Source: JACCWM01 sp040393065
Lineage (GTDB): Bacteria; Myxococcota_A; Bradymonadia; Bradymonadales; Bradymonadaceae
DNA: 64,000 nucleotides
Direction of reading: 5' to 3'
NCBI GenBank assembly: GCA_040393065.1
Contig: JBEBUW010000004.1
Coordinates: 27,439-91,438, forward strand
The notes beneath the pieces were generated by a model. The model had not been told where the DNA came from, ran no database searches, and saw only the letters and a list, made by a program, of their open reading frames with translations. This document shows positions 44,187 through 53,563 of this stretch, piece after piece. A program made the position numbers and the translations under genes. Position 1 is the stretch's first letter; the number at the start of each line of letters is the position of its first letter.

Positions 44187-45188
44187 GTGACCGATCTTCT
44201 ATCACCAGATGCATCCGCCGAAATTTCGCCCGACGCCCGTACAACCAGTAAGGGGTTCACGCTCTATTCTTGGCTCATGCTGGCGTACCTGCTCTTCGTC
44301 ATTTTATTTGGCGCCTGGGTACGCATTACCCACTCCGGCGCTGGCTGCGGCTCGCACTGGCCGACATGCCACGGCGAAATCATCCCCTTTGAACCCTCGG
44401 TCGAAACCATGATCGAGTACACCCACCGGCTCACCAGCGGCCTGCTCGGGATTTTCGGACTGATCAGCATTTTCTGGGCCGCAAAACGCTTCGGAAAACA
44501 CCCGGTTTTGTGGGCTACGATCATCACCTACGTCTTTATTCTTTTCGAAGGCGCCATCGGCGCTGGACTCGTCCTTGCCGAACTGGTCGAAGACAACGAT
44601 TCCGTCGCCCGCGCCATCGTCATTGCCCTGCATCTGGCCAACACCCTGAGCCTGACCGCCGCCGCCGGACTGACCGCCTGGTGGTCCACCGGCCGAAAAA
44701 TCCCCGCCCGATTCATCGCCAACACCACCGGCTGGCTGCTGTTCGCAGGCTTACTCGCACTCATCGCCACCAGCATGACCGGCGCAGTCACCGCACTGGG
44801 CGATACGCTCTTTCCCGTCGATCCCACCCTGACCGACGGACTCGCGCAACGCCTGCGCGACGATCTCTCGCCGGCCAACCACTTTCTGGTTCGCCTGCGC
44901 ATCATTCACCCGATCGTCGCCGTACTCACCGCGCTTTATCTCTTTGTACTCGCGCGCAGCCTGCAACTCGACGAACTCAGCAAAACCGCCAATCGCTGGA
45001 CCAAAATCACCATCATCCTGGTTATCATTCAGGTCCTCGCCGGGTTTCTCAACGTGGCACTTGCCGCACCCGGATGGCTTCAGCTCGTTCATTTGTTATT
45101 AGCTCAACTTGTCTGGCTCACACTCGTTTTCCTGACCGTCACCCTCATGGCAGATCAAGAAGTTCCCGCTGACTCTTTCAACCGATAA
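44187..45188 (+). CDS. ctaA: heme A synthase (COX15/CtaA family)
   Basis: Oxidises heme O to heme A for aa3-type oxidases. Integral membrane protein of 333 residues with eight predicted helices. Family marks: the Cys pair in SGAGCGSHWPTCHG near 51-59, EYTHRLTSG (glutamate and heme His) near 77, HLANTLSL near 150, RIIHPIVAVL near 238 and QLVHLLLAQLVWL near 293. It implies that the organism makes a heme-A oxidase and respires oxygen. The serpin and membrane protease genes follow closely on the same strand. Confidence 0.95.
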   Translation: MTDLLSPDASAEISPDARTTSKGFTLYSWLMLAYLLFVILFGAWVRITHSGAGCGSHWPTCHGEIIPFEPSVETMIEYTHRLTSGLLGIFGLISIFWAAKRFGKHPVLWATIITYVFILFEGAIGAGLVLAELVEDNDSVARAIVIALHLANTLSLTAAAGLTAWWSTGRKIPARFIANTTGWLLFAGLLALIATSMTGAVTALGDTLFPVDPTLTDGLAQRLRDDLSPANHFLVRLRIIHPIVAVLTALYLFVLARSLQLDELSKTANRWTKITIILVIIQVLAGFLNVALAAPGWLQLVHLLLAQLVWLTLVFLTVTLMADQEVPADSFNR

Positions 45189-45216
45189 ACCACTGACAAA
45201 TCACAGGATGTTTGCA

Positions 45217-46497
45217 ATGCGTATTTACTCCCTGCCCTTCCTTGCCCTTGTTGCAGCCGCAGCATTTACCGGCTGCCAGACCGGTTCCGCCACACCCGAC
45301 GGCCCTGCCCCCGCAGAAACCAGCCAGATCGCAAAGGAACTCAGCGCTTCCGACGCCGCAACTTTTGTGCAAAACAACCGCACCTTCGGCATCGAGCTCT
45401 ACAAAAAATTAGGCTCCGACGAAAATGCCGACAAAAACCTGCTCATCTCCCCACATTCTATCGCCGCCACGCTCGCCATGACCTACGCCGGCGCCCGCGA
45501 AGAAACCGCCACCCAGATCTCTCAGGCCGCACACTTCACCCTGCCCGAGAATCAGCTTCACCAGGCATTCTCTGCACTCGACGCAGATCTCACCCAACGC
45601 TCCCAAAAATCCGTGGAATCCGGCGATCCCTTCCAGCTCGAAGTCATCAACACGCCCTGGTTCCAGACCAACCACCCCTTCCTCCCCGAATACCTCAACC
45701 TACTCGCCAAAAACTACAAAACAGAACCACAAACCGTTGATTTTGCTACACAACCTGACGCTGCACGCCAACAAATCAACGACTTCATCGCCAGCAAAAC
45801 CAATCAGCGCATCCAAGATCTCTTACCCGCCGATGCCATCGACGCATCCACAAGACTTGTGCTCACCAACGCCATCACCTTCAAAGCCGGCTGGGCCTAC
45901 CCCTTCAACGAAGCCAACACACACGAAGCCAACTTCACGCGCCCCGACGGCTCCACCGTCCCCGTGCAAATGATGCAAGATCGCGGCCCCATGCGCTACG
46001 GCACCGCCGATGGCCACCAGATCGTCGAACTCCCCTACGTCGGACACGACGTTTCCATGATCCTGATCTTGCCCAAAGACGATCTGCAAAGCTTCGAGAA
46101 AAACCTCACCTCCCAGACCCTCGATCGCCTGATCTCCAAACTCGGCAGCGAAACCGGCCTGCTCACCCTGCCCAAATTTTCCTACGGATCGCAGTCCGAT
46201 CTTAAGCCGGCCCTGAAAAGCCTCGGCATCACCAACGCCTTTGACGCGCAAAACGCAGACTTTTCCGGCATCGACGGCGCCAGAAATCTCTTCGTCAGCG
46301 ACGCCCTCCACAAATCCTTCATCGCCGTCGATGAACAGGGCACCGAAGCCGCCGCTGCAACTGCCGCCACCATGTCCCTGCGAAGCGCGCCGATGGGCGG
46401 ATTCCAGATGAAACTCGATCGCCCGTTTCTCTACCTGATCTACGACCGCCCGACGAGCTCCCTGCTCTTCATCGGCCGTCTCACCGATCCTTCCTGA
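45217..46497 (+). CDS. secreted lipoprotein serpin
   Basis: Serine protease inhibitor on the outside of the cell. The signal ends in FTGC (lipobox). The serpin fold is full length: NLLISPHSIAATLAMTYAGA near 90, LTNAITFKAGW near 222, VPVQMMQ near 257 and the C-terminal DRPFLYLIYD. The reactive loop has an inhibitory hinge (EQGTEAAAATA), which places the cleaved bond at Arg-Ser in MSLRSAP, pointing to a trypsin-like target. The ATG at 45217 has AGGA 8 bases upstream; the frame is open from 45208. 28 bases after ctaA. Confidence 0.93.
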   Translation: MRIYSLPFLALVAAAAFTGCQTGSATPDGPAPAETSQIAKELSASDAATFVQNNRTFGIELYKKLGSDENADKNLLISPHSIAATLAMTYAGAREETATQISQAAHFTLPENQLHQAFSALDADLTQRSQKSVESGDPFQLEVINTPWFQTNHPFLPEYLNLLAKNYKTEPQTVDFATQPDAARQQINDFIASKTNQRIQDLLPADAIDASTRLVLTNAITFKAGWAYPFNEANTHEANFTRPDGSTVPVQMMQDRGPMRYGTADGHQIVELPYVGHDVSMILILPKDDLQSFEKNLTSQTLDRLISKLGSETGLLTLPKFSYGSQSDLKPALKSLGITNAFDAQNADFSGIDGARNLFVSDALHKSFIAVDEQGTEAAAATAATMSLRSAPMGGFQMKLDRPFLYLIYDRPTSSLLFIGRLTDPS

Positions 46498-46514
46498 GCG
46501 TTTCGGAGTCCACG

Positions 46515-47381
46515 TTGAAGTTTTCCCACGCCCCCCACACACCCGAGGAGCAAGCCGCAGGAATCCGCCCATTCGTGCTCTTTTCACTGAGCCTGCTCCT
46601 GTTTCTCATCGCCGGAAGCCTCTTCATTTCCCTGGCCGGCATGTACTTCGGCCTGATGCTCACCCACACCACGGCCATTCTCGGAACCGCGCTCGTCTAC
46701 CGCCACTTCCGCAACCAACAAGGCCCGATCGCACCGACCTGGCCCACCTTTCGGCGCACCAACACCTCGGCCGCAAACCTGGGCCTGATCCTTTTCACCA
46801 CCGTCATCCTCGGCCTGTTCGCCAACCTCTTCGGCGCCCTCCTCATCGAGCTCATCCCGCCCCTCAAACCAATCGCCGAAGAATCACAAAAGGCAATGGC
46901 CGATCTCCTCTTCAACGCAAGCGTCTTCGAACAGATCTTGGGCGCGATCTCGATCGCCATCTTTGCCCCGATCTGCGAAGAAACCCTGTTCCGCGGCACC
47001 ATCCTGCCCGAGCAACGCCCGCATCTTCCCCGACGCGCCGCACCTGCCATTCTCATCAACGGCATCCTGTTCTCCGCCATGCACGTCGATCCCGTCAGCT
47101 TCGCCCCGCTGGTCATCGTCGGTGCCTTTTTCGCGTTCATCACCGTGCGCACCAACAGCATTCTCCCCGCGATTTTCGCGCACGCTGCGCTCAACACCGT
47201 CAACGGCATCATCCTGCCGCGCCTGGTCGGCATCGAGAAAACCGCCGAACAAGATCCCTCACTCACCGCCCTGATCGCACTTGCGATCCCTCTGGCGCTC
47301 GCACTCACCGGACTCTGGATCTGGCTTTCACGCCGCCTCAGCACCACGCAAACAGCCCGTTCTGTAGCCACGAACCAATAG
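46515..47381 (+). CDS. CPBP-family intramembrane metalloprotease
   Basis: Membrane protein of 288 residues with about seven helices. The ABI/CPBP motifs are in order: EETLFRG near residue 155, the His of SAMHVDP near 196 and HAALNTVNG near 235, giving the conserved Glu and His residues thought to bind zinc. The start is TTG at 46515, 17 bases after the serpin stop, so it is in the same transcript. Whether the serpin and protease interact is unknown. Confidence 0.88.
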   Translation: MKFSHAPHTPEEQAAGIRPFVLFSLSLLLFLIAGSLFISLAGMYFGLMLTHTTAILGTALVYRHFRNQQGPIAPTWPTFRRTNTSAANLGLILFTTVILGLFANLFGALLIELIPPLKPIAEESQKAMADLLFNASVFEQILGAISIAIFAPICEETLFRGTILPEQRPHLPRRAAPAILINGILFSAMHVDPVSFAPLVIVGAFFAFITVRTNSILPAIFAHAALNTVNGIILPRLVGIEKTAEQDPSLTALIALAIPLALALTGLWIWLSRRLSTTQTARSVATNQ

Positions 47382-47391
47382 ACAACGCAAA

Positions 47392-47430
47392 AAACCCATC
47401 CGTACCGAATCTCTTCGGTGCGATGGGTTT
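47392..47430. terminator. bidirectional intrinsic terminator
   Basis: Stem of about 16 bp with a small mismatch, AAACCCATC and ACCGAA paired with TTCGGT and GATGGGTTT (47392..47409, 47414..47430), 4-base loop. A-rich and T-rich flanks on either side suit both the protease gene and rpsU. Confidence 0.85.
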
Positions 47431-47464
47431 CTCACTTCAAAACAAAAATCGAAACGCGGACGGA

Positions 47465-47701
47465 TTAGTAGTCGCGACGTTTGCGGCGGCTGGCTTCGTC
47501 CTTACGACGACGGCGCTCTGCCTCGATCGATTTTACGCGCTTCGCAACGCTCGGCTTCATGTAGAAGCGACGGCGCTTAGCCTCGCGGCCGATTCCCTCG
47601 CGGCCCACTTCACGCTTGAGCTGCTGAATCGCACGGTTAACGTTGTTGTCGCGTACTGCGACCTCAATGGGGCCAAGCTCGTTTCCTGACGTATGCTTCA
47701 C
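47465..47701 (-). CDS. rpsU: 30S ribosomal protein S21
   Basis: Small-subunit protein near the anti-Shine-Dalgarno region. The 78 residues have the pattern NVNRAIQQLKREVGREGIGR and FYMKPSVAKRVKSIEAERRR, with a basic C-terminus KRRDY. Start is GTG at 47701, with GAAGGAG 6 bases before. Isolated here from the main ribosomal cluster, as is common. Confidence 0.96.
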   Translation of the reverse strand: MKHTSGNELGPIEVAVRDNNVNRAIQQLKREVGREGIGREAKRRRFYMKPSVAKRVKSIEAERRRRKDEASRRKRRDY

Positions 47702-48051
47702 TGTGCTCCTTCTTTCTTTTTAATGTTCGCACTCGCTTGAGTCCGCACCGGGGATTCAACCGCGAGCTGATTATGTTATCAACTCATGCGAAAGTATAGC
47801 GTTAGCTTTTTCGCACACTGGACGCCTTCTTAGTGCCTCGTGTCCAAAAACACAAGTCTTATTGCAACTTTTTCCGTGGAATTCAAAGACAATAGACTCC
47901 CCACGACTCGACTCCACGAATTTCGCAGCGTTCCACCATGCAAAAACATAACGATGCGCGCCACGGCTTTGTTTCCCTGCTAGAATCACCCACGAATTTC
48001 CGGATTTTCTGCAAAAAACACCGATCACCTGCACTGGATTGACCGAAAATC
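47702..48051. other. 350-base divergent spacer (rpsU/coiled-coil gene)
   Basis: No gene. On the plus strand an extended -10 (TGCTAGAAT, 47978..47986) could serve the 48052 gene. On the minus strand a -10-like TATACT occurs (near 47805), without a clear -35. A 7-bp inverted repeat (TGCGAAA with TTTCGCA) overlaps that element. Confidence 0.45.
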
Positions 48052-49686
48052 ATGCGTCTTTTTGCTGCTATTGTTGCCGGATTGCTCAAAAACTTCCTGA
48101 TCATCGGCCTGATCATGGTTCTGCTTTTTATCGGCTATCTCGCTGTCGAAAACCTCTGGCCCTCCGTTCAATCCTTTCTCAACTCCTCCGAACAACTCGA
48201 GAACCTGCAGGCCGAACGACTCGAGCGCCAATCACAACTGGAACAAACCGACGCCGCGCTTGCCGAACAAAACAAGCAAATCGATCTTCTGCGCGAGCAA
48301 ATCATCCAACACGAAAACGTCGTACAATCCGAACTCGAAACAAGCCTTGCCGAACTTCAACAAACCGCCGCACTCCAAAAACAACGCCTCGCCCAGGTCA
48401 TCGAACAAAACCAGCAACGCCACACACAAGCACTCGCTGCCATCGATCTCGAATATTGCCGCACCTACAATCCCCTCAAATGGCTGACCTGCCAGGCCAT
48501 GCGCCAACGCGTCCAGACCTTGCAAAACAACATGCACGCGCAACGCCAGGCCCTGGCTCAGACCGCCGCAAAACTCGAAGAAAACGCCCGCCAGGAAGCC
48601 GAAAACCTCCGCATCCACGCACAAAATAAGCTTGAGCAAGGCTCCGCAGACCTGCAAAACGAAATCGCCGCCATCCTCCAACAAAACTCACACCTCGAAG
48701 CCGAACGACACAAAATCATCGCCCGTTTCGAAGAACTCGCCAGCGAAGAACAACGCCTCAAAAGCCAGAACTGGCTTCTGCTCGAATTCAAACAACGCTG
48801 GTCAGGCCTGCTCACCGCCGCACTCATCATTTTCTTTGCCCCCTACATCCGCCGCACCCTCTGGTACTTCATCGGCATGCCGCTCGTCTCTCGCGCCGCT
48901 CCTATCCAGCTCACCGATCCCGCCGCCCCCGGCACGATCGAAGCCTCTTCCGGCGAACGCACAATTTCCCTGACCGTGCCCGCCTCCCAGAGCCTGCGCG
49001 CACGCTCCGGCTACATCCAATCCGACCAGATCGGCGCACGCACCGATCTGTTTTTTGACTGGAAATCCCCCAATTTAAGCTACCTCTCCGGTCTCGTGCT
49101 CCTCACACGCCTCGACGCGCCCCCCGCCCCCAACAATACTGTCGAAGCCGCACAAGCAACCGGCCGCACCGTCACCCTTGGCTCTCCCGATGACGCCGAC
49201 GCCTACCTCATGGAACTTCGCCTCGAAGATCATCCCGGCGTCGTCCTGCGCGCACGCAACATCGTCGCTGTCGTCGGCGATATCCACGTCCATTCCCGCT
49301 GGCGCCTCACAAGCTGGCACGCCTGGGCCACAAGCCAGATCCGCTTCCTCGTATTTTCCGGCACCGGCAGCATCATCCTCGAAGGCTACGGCGACATCGC
49401 CGCCCAACCCCTGGATCCAGCAACCGCCGACACAAATTCCACCGAAAAACGCATGCCCCTCGTCGTCGGATTCGATACCCGCCTCGCTTACAAAACACGA
49501 CGAACCGCCACCTTTTTACCCTATCTCATCAATCCCAACCGCGAACCCCTCGTCGTCGACGTTTTCGAGGGCTCCGGCGCCTTCCTCTACCAGAAAAACC
49601 CGACCTCCAACGCCCAGAAAGCCAGCATCACCGAACGCACCGCCGGATTCTTCCTGGATTCCATCCGCAACCTGCTCGGCATCTAA
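48052..49686 (+). CDS. membrane coiled-coil protein with AIM24-like domain
   Basis: 544 residues. A first membrane helix (LIIGLIMVLLFIGYLAV) is followed by a Gln/Glu/Ala-rich coiled coil of about 200 residues (48-245), a second membrane helix near 265 (GLLTAALIIFFAPYI), and a C-terminal beta domain (300-500) that resembles AIM24-type folds (SGTGSIILEGYG). The topology suggests a periplasmic coiled coil between two helices with the beta domain in the cytoplasm. Function unknown. Monocistronic or first of a short series. Confidence 0.75.
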   Translation: MRLFAAIVAGLLKNFLIIGLIMVLLFIGYLAVENLWPSVQSFLNSSEQLENLQAERLERQSQLEQTDAALAEQNKQIDLLREQIIQHENVVQSELETSLAELQQTAALQKQRLAQVIEQNQQRHTQALAAIDLEYCRTYNPLKWLTCQAMRQRVQTLQNNMHAQRQALAQTAAKLEENARQEAENLRIHAQNKLEQGSADLQNEIAAILQQNSHLEAERHKIIARFEELASEEQRLKSQNWLLLEFKQRWSGLLTAALIIFFAPYIRRTLWYFIGMPLVSRAAPIQLTDPAAPGTIEASSGERTISLTVPASQSLRARSGYIQSDQIGARTDLFFDWKSPNLSYLSGLVLLTRLDAPPAPNNTVEAAQATGRTVTLGSPDDADAYLMELRLEDHPGVVLRARNIVAVVGDIHVHSRWRLTSWHAWATSQIRFLVFSGTGSIILEGYGDIAAQPLDPATADTNSTEKRMPLVVGFDTRLAYKTRRTATFLPYLINPNREPLVVDVFEGSGAFLYQKNPTSNAQKASITERTAGFFLDSIRNLLGI

Positions 49687-49749
49687 CCGTTTCACACGAA
49701 ATCAACTACGATAAACGCTTCGCCAACTCCAAAACTCTGAGCATCCGCC

Positions 49750-50466
49750 ATGACCTTTTTATATCTGCTTGCCATTCTCATCGCGCTGGGAATCTTGTTT
49801 GCATACCTCGCGATATCAGACAAAAAAGCACTCCAAAATCTGGAAAAATCTCGCGCCCTCCTCAAAGATTTCGCCACGGCCCACAACCTCACGTTTGAGC
49901 AAAACTACAACAACGAAGAATCCCTGACCGGAACCTACAAAAACATCCAGATCAGTCTGTACGAAGAAACCTTCGACAACGGCCGATATGTATTTTTTTC
50001 TACCATCATGGCCGCCTATCTCCCACAGACGACGACCCTGCAAAATCTGGAAATTCAGCCCCGGACACTTCGCTCAAAAATCACGCCCCGTTCAGCTCCC
50101 CAAAACACACTGACCGGCATCCCTGCCCTCGACAAACACTTCACCGTCCGCGGCGTCCCCGAACCTCGCATCAAAGAAATTTTTACCCACCCTGACATCA
50201 CAAATGCACTCCTTCACCTCCACAAATCAGGCAAAAATGTGCATCTGAGTAACGACATCCTCAGTGTAAAATACCCAAATCATCTCGCGCAGAACTTCCA
50301 CCGAATCCCGGACACCCTCAACGCTCTCATCCAGTGCATTCAAGCCCTGGAACAAACCAACAACACGCCCCCAAACCTTTTACCCAAAGAAAACACCACG
50401 CTCTTTTCTCACCCAAACGTCCCAACTCCCGAGAAAACCCAACCATTAAAAAACACAAACGCCTGA
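49750..50466 (+). CDS. membrane-anchored protein, paralog A
   Basis: Not recognised. 238 residues with one N-terminal membrane helix (LYLLAILIALGILFAYLAI) and a soluble domain. Its later part, with TGIPALDKHFTVRG, IFTHPDITNALLHLHKSG and LSVKYPNHLAQNF, has equivalents in order in the 50584 product. The C-terminus is Asn/Thr/Pro-rich and probably disordered. It follows the AIM24-like gene by 63 bases. Confidence 0.7.
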   Translation: MTFLYLLAILIALGILFAYLAISDKKALQNLEKSRALLKDFATAHNLTFEQNYNNEESLTGTYKNIQISLYEETFDNGRYVFFSTIMAAYLPQTTTLQNLEIQPRTLRSKITPRSAPQNTLTGIPALDKHFTVRGVPEPRIKEIFTHPDITNALLHLHKSGKNVHLSNDILSVKYPNHLAQNFHRIPDTLNALIQCIQALEQTNNTPPNLLPKENTTLFSHPNVPTPEKTQPLKNTNA

Positions 50467-50583
50467 AACCAATTTTCCCCACCCCAAACAACAGCTTTGA
50501 CCTCGATTGCACAAATTGTTTCTGGTAGCCTTGCGGCTCCACATCCGCACAGTCAATAAACAGCAACCGGAGGCTTCTCAACC

Positions 50584-51282
50584 ATGCTTATCGTCATACT
50601 CTTAAGCACTCTCACATTTTTTGTGTATCTTTTCGTCATATTTAATAAAGTCCCCAGGCTCTCCCCAGAAAACATCACAATCCCCGGAACCTCAGAACAA
50701 CTCAAAGCCATGGTAGACAGTCTTCAATTGACCTATGTCGAACAAAACTCTGAATTTCACCAGGGCGGCTGGATACATGGAACCTTCCAGGACGTGAGCA
50801 TCAACATCCAAGATGACGCCAGAGCAGTCCACAGAGATATACACATCTCTACACGCTACGAAGCTCTGCTCGACGAATTCAACGCGATCGATGGCCTCGA
50901 AGTTCTACCCGAGAAAAACCTGGCCAAAGTCAAAAAAGTCTTCGGTGCCCAGGACATCCAGACCGGCGACGAGCAATTCGACAATGCCTTCATCATCCGA
51001 GCTCCCTCCCCACAAGACGCGCTCGACCTCTTCGCATGCCCAGACGTCAGACGAAACTTTCTTAACCTGCGAAAATTATGTCCCGACTTTCGCTTCCAAC
51101 ACAACACGCTCACACTTGAATATCCCAACGGAATCCTCCAAAACCAACCCCTGATCCCCGCTCGACTCCAGGCTCTCGCCGACTGCACACACGCCATCAT
51201 CAATCAGAACAAGAAAACCACACTGTTGACCCACCAACCCACAGAACCCGCACAACTCGAAACCGCTTCATCAAACTGGTAA
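50584..51282 (+). CDS. membrane-anchored protein, paralog B
   Basis: Not recognised. 232 residues with an N-terminal membrane helix (LLSTLTFFVYLFVIF). The core matches paralog A at TGDEQFDNAFIIRAPSPQ, DLFACPDVRRNFLNLRKL and LTLEYPNGILQN, so the two arose by duplication. Cys residues in the domain are not shared with A. It is 117 bases downstream of A, with GGAGG before the start. Confidence 0.7.
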   Translation: MLIVILLSTLTFFVYLFVIFNKVPRLSPENITIPGTSEQLKAMVDSLQLTYVEQNSEFHQGGWIHGTFQDVSINIQDDARAVHRDIHISTRYEALLDEFNAIDGLEVLPEKNLAKVKKVFGAQDIQTGDEQFDNAFIIRAPSPQDALDLFACPDVRRNFLNLRKLCPDFRFQHNTLTLEYPNGILQNQPLIPARLQALADCTHAIINQNKKTTLLTHQPTEPAQLETASSNW

Positions 51283-51329
51283 ACAACCCACACCTTACTT
51301 CACAAACCTTACTATTTTTTGAGGACTCT

Positions 51330-51686
51330 ATGCGTGAATCCGAAAACAACACGATCTTTGGAAAAATCCTTCGCGGCGAAATCCCCTCCGATCGCGTCTA
51401 CGAAGACGAATATTGCATCGCTTTTCGCGACATCACACCCGTCGCTCCCGTCCACATTCTGGTCATCCCACGCGACTACATCGTCAACTTCTTCGACGCC
51501 AGTCCCACCGACGCCGAACTCCTCGGCAAATTGATCCTCGCCTCCGCACAAATCGCACGCGAACAAGGCCTCGAAGAATCCGGCTATCGCCTCGTCGTCA
51601 ACAACGGCGCCAGCGTCGGCCAGACCGTCTTCCACCTCCACCTGCACATCCTCGGCGGACGCCCCTTCTCCTGGCCTCCCGGCTGA
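51330..51686 (+). CDS. hinT: HIT-family purine nucleoside phosphoramidase
   Basis: 118-residue HinT-like protein that hydrolyses nucleoside phosphoramidates. It has the histidine triad HLHLHILGG (His-x-His-x-His) near residue 103, and the opening NTIFGKILRGEIPSDRVYED and FRDITPVAPVHILVIPR. The C-terminal Trp-Pro segment is normal. A TTGAGGA-type site precedes the ATG. Confidence 0.95.
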   Translation: MRESENNTIFGKILRGEIPSDRVYEDEYCIAFRDITPVAPVHILVIPRDYIVNFFDASPTDAELLGKLILASAQIAREQGLEESGYRLVVNNGASVGQTVFHLHLHILGGRPFSWPPG

Positions 51687-51757
51687 AATCCCGCACAATT
51701 CTCCAAAAATCATTGTACGATCTTCAACACTCCCCTCTAGAACGAACGGAAAATCGC

Positions 51758-52633
51758 ATGACCACGACACCCCCCGGCGTCAACTACGACGCCACCGGCA
51801 AATCCTTCGAAGCCGCACCCGAAACCATCCTCGCCAAAGACATCATCGCCTACGCCCGGGCCACCAACGACAACAACCCGCGCTTCATCGACGACACCAA
51901 TCCACAATCCATCATCGCCTCTCCGCTCTTCGCCGTAAAACCCCTCTACTCCGTCCTCAGTCTCGTCCTCCAGGACAAAGAACTCGCCCTCGACCTGCTG
52001 CGCCTCGTCCACGGCGAACAAAAACTCTTCCTGCACAAAGTCCTACGCCCCGGCGACGTCGTCGTCCCCGGCGCAAAGATCACCTCCATCCAGGAAAAAT
52101 CCTCCGGACACCTCATCGAAGTCGATCAGTGGTTAAGCATCGACGGCCAACCTGCCGTCGAAGCCCGCAGCGGTCTCTTCATCCGCAAACCCCGCGATCC
52201 CAACGCTCCCGCAAAACCCAGATCCTCCGCTCAGGCCCAACCCGCCCCCAACGCGGACGACTCCAAAACCCTCGTCCACGAAACCACCCAACAAGTCGAC
52301 CCCGACCAGGCACAACGCTACGCACCGGCCTCCGCCGACATGAACCCGATTCACATCGATCCCAACGTCGCGAAAGCCGCCGGCCTGAAAGACTGCATCC
52401 TCCACGGACTCTGCACCATGGCTTTTGCCACACGCGCCATCGTCGACGGCGTCCTCCAGGGCGACTCCACACGCCTGCAAAATGTCGGCGTCCGCTTCGC
52501 AAGCCCCGTCTACATGGGCGACCAGCTCACCACCCGAATCTGGCAACTCGCCGACAATTCCTACACCTTCGAAACCACCAACCAACACGGCCAACCCGTC
52601 CTCTCCAGCGGAACCGCTCAAACCCGCGCCTGA
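51758..52633 (+). CDS. double-hotdog MaoC-like dehydratase
   Basis: 291 residues made of two hotdog domains, as in (R)-specific enoyl-CoA hydratase 2. N-terminal half resembles FAS1-type MaoC N domain (YARATNDNNPRFID near 30). The C-terminal half carries the hydratase motif with catalytic Asp and His: MNPIHIDPNVAKAAGLKDCI, then HGLCTMAFATRAIVDG. Possibly acts in fatty-acid or hydroxyacyl-CoA metabolism; its substrate cannot be read from sequence. The start at 51758 (MTTTPPGVNYDA) is the first in the hotdog frame after the HIT stop. Confidence 0.85.
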   Translation: MTTTPPGVNYDATGKSFEAAPETILAKDIIAYARATNDNNPRFIDDTNPQSIIASPLFAVKPLYSVLSLVLQDKELALDLLRLVHGEQKLFLHKVLRPGDVVVPGAKITSIQEKSSGHLIEVDQWLSIDGQPAVEARSGLFIRKPRDPNAPAKPRSSAQAQPAPNADDSKTLVHETTQQVDPDQAQRYAPASADMNPIHIDPNVAKAAGLKDCILHGLCTMAFATRAIVDGVLQGDSTRLQNVGVRFASPVYMGDQLTTRIWQLADNSYTFETTNQHGQPVLSSGTAQTRA

Positions 52634-52756
52634 TCTCCACAAAGAATAATCTTTGCCTCATCCCGGGTTGGATCGTACGCTGCGCCCCCGAAGCAGCTCG
52701 CAAAAGCCAACCCGACACGCTTCACCCCACCAATTTTCAACCCAGCAGGTTTGCGC

Positions 52757-53521
52757 ATGGCCAAAAAGAAAAAAACCGCTGCCGCACCCGCTTCGCGCTC
52801 CGGCTTCCGAAAATATCTTGCGGACAGCAGCGATCTCTACACCAGCCTGATCCTCGTCATGCCCCTGTTCGTCCTCTACCAGGTCGGCGTCATGCTGACC
52901 GGCGGCGTTCGCAATGGCGTCGATTTCATGACCGACCTGCTCTGGCTCACCGCCGGCGCAAACCTGCAAAATTACCTGCTCCTCAACCTGGGAATCCTGG
53001 CCGCCTTCGCAATTTTCCTCGTTGTCCGAAGAAAACACAGTACCTTCCACCCCAGAATCTGGCCCTACGTCATCGCCGAAAGCAGCGTCTACGCCTTTTT
53101 CTTCGGCGCCGCCGTCATCGGCTCCATGAGTCTGCTCGGACTCGACGTCCTCCTCGCAAGCGGCGACACCTCACACATCGCCAGCATGGGCGTTTTCAGC
53201 AAATTCATCCTGAGCATCGGCGCCGGACTCTACGAAGAACTCGTTTTTCGCCTGTTCCTTATGGGCGGCATGTTCTGGACCGGCATCCGCCTGCTCAACC
53301 TCCCCAGCTGGCTCTCCGCACTTTCCGCCCTGCTGATCTCCAGCATTATTTTCAGCACCATCCACCACGTAGGCTCTCTTGGCGAACCCTTCGTGCTCGG
53401 AACCTTCATGTTCCGCGTTTTCGCAGGCATCCTGCTCGCCGCAATCTACCATCTGCGCGGCTTTGCCGTTGCCGTCTACACCCACGCCATCTACGATATC
53501 ATCGTGCTTGTTTTTCGTTAA
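52757..53521 (+). CDS. CPBP-family intramembrane metalloprotease, second copy
   Basis: 254 residues with a Lys-rich start (AKKKKTAA) and about six membrane helices. Motifs: YEELVFRLFL near 164 and FSTIHHVG near 201, then YTHAIYDI near 245. The arrangement is that of a CPBP protease, though divergent from the 46515 gene. The ATG at 52757 is preferred to an in-frame TTG at 52751. Confidence 0.85.
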   Translation: MAKKKKTAAAPASRSGFRKYLADSSDLYTSLILVMPLFVLYQVGVMLTGGVRNGVDFMTDLLWLTAGANLQNYLLLNLGILAAFAIFLVVRRKHSTFHPRIWPYVIAESSVYAFFFGAAVIGSMSLLGLDVLLASGDTSHIASMGVFSKFILSIGAGLYEELVFRLFLMGGMFWTGIRLLNLPSWLSALSALLISSIIFSTIHHVGSLGEPFVLGTFMFRVFAGILLAAIYHLRGFAVAVYTHAIYDIIVLVFR

Positions 53522-53563
53522 AATCTTGCCGCTTGAATCCATTTCGCGCCGGAGTTGCCGACT

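Noticed and set aside
42438..44260. Two long minus-strand frames
   Set aside because: Mirror the Cys-rich repeat gene, which has clear domains and start on the plus strand.
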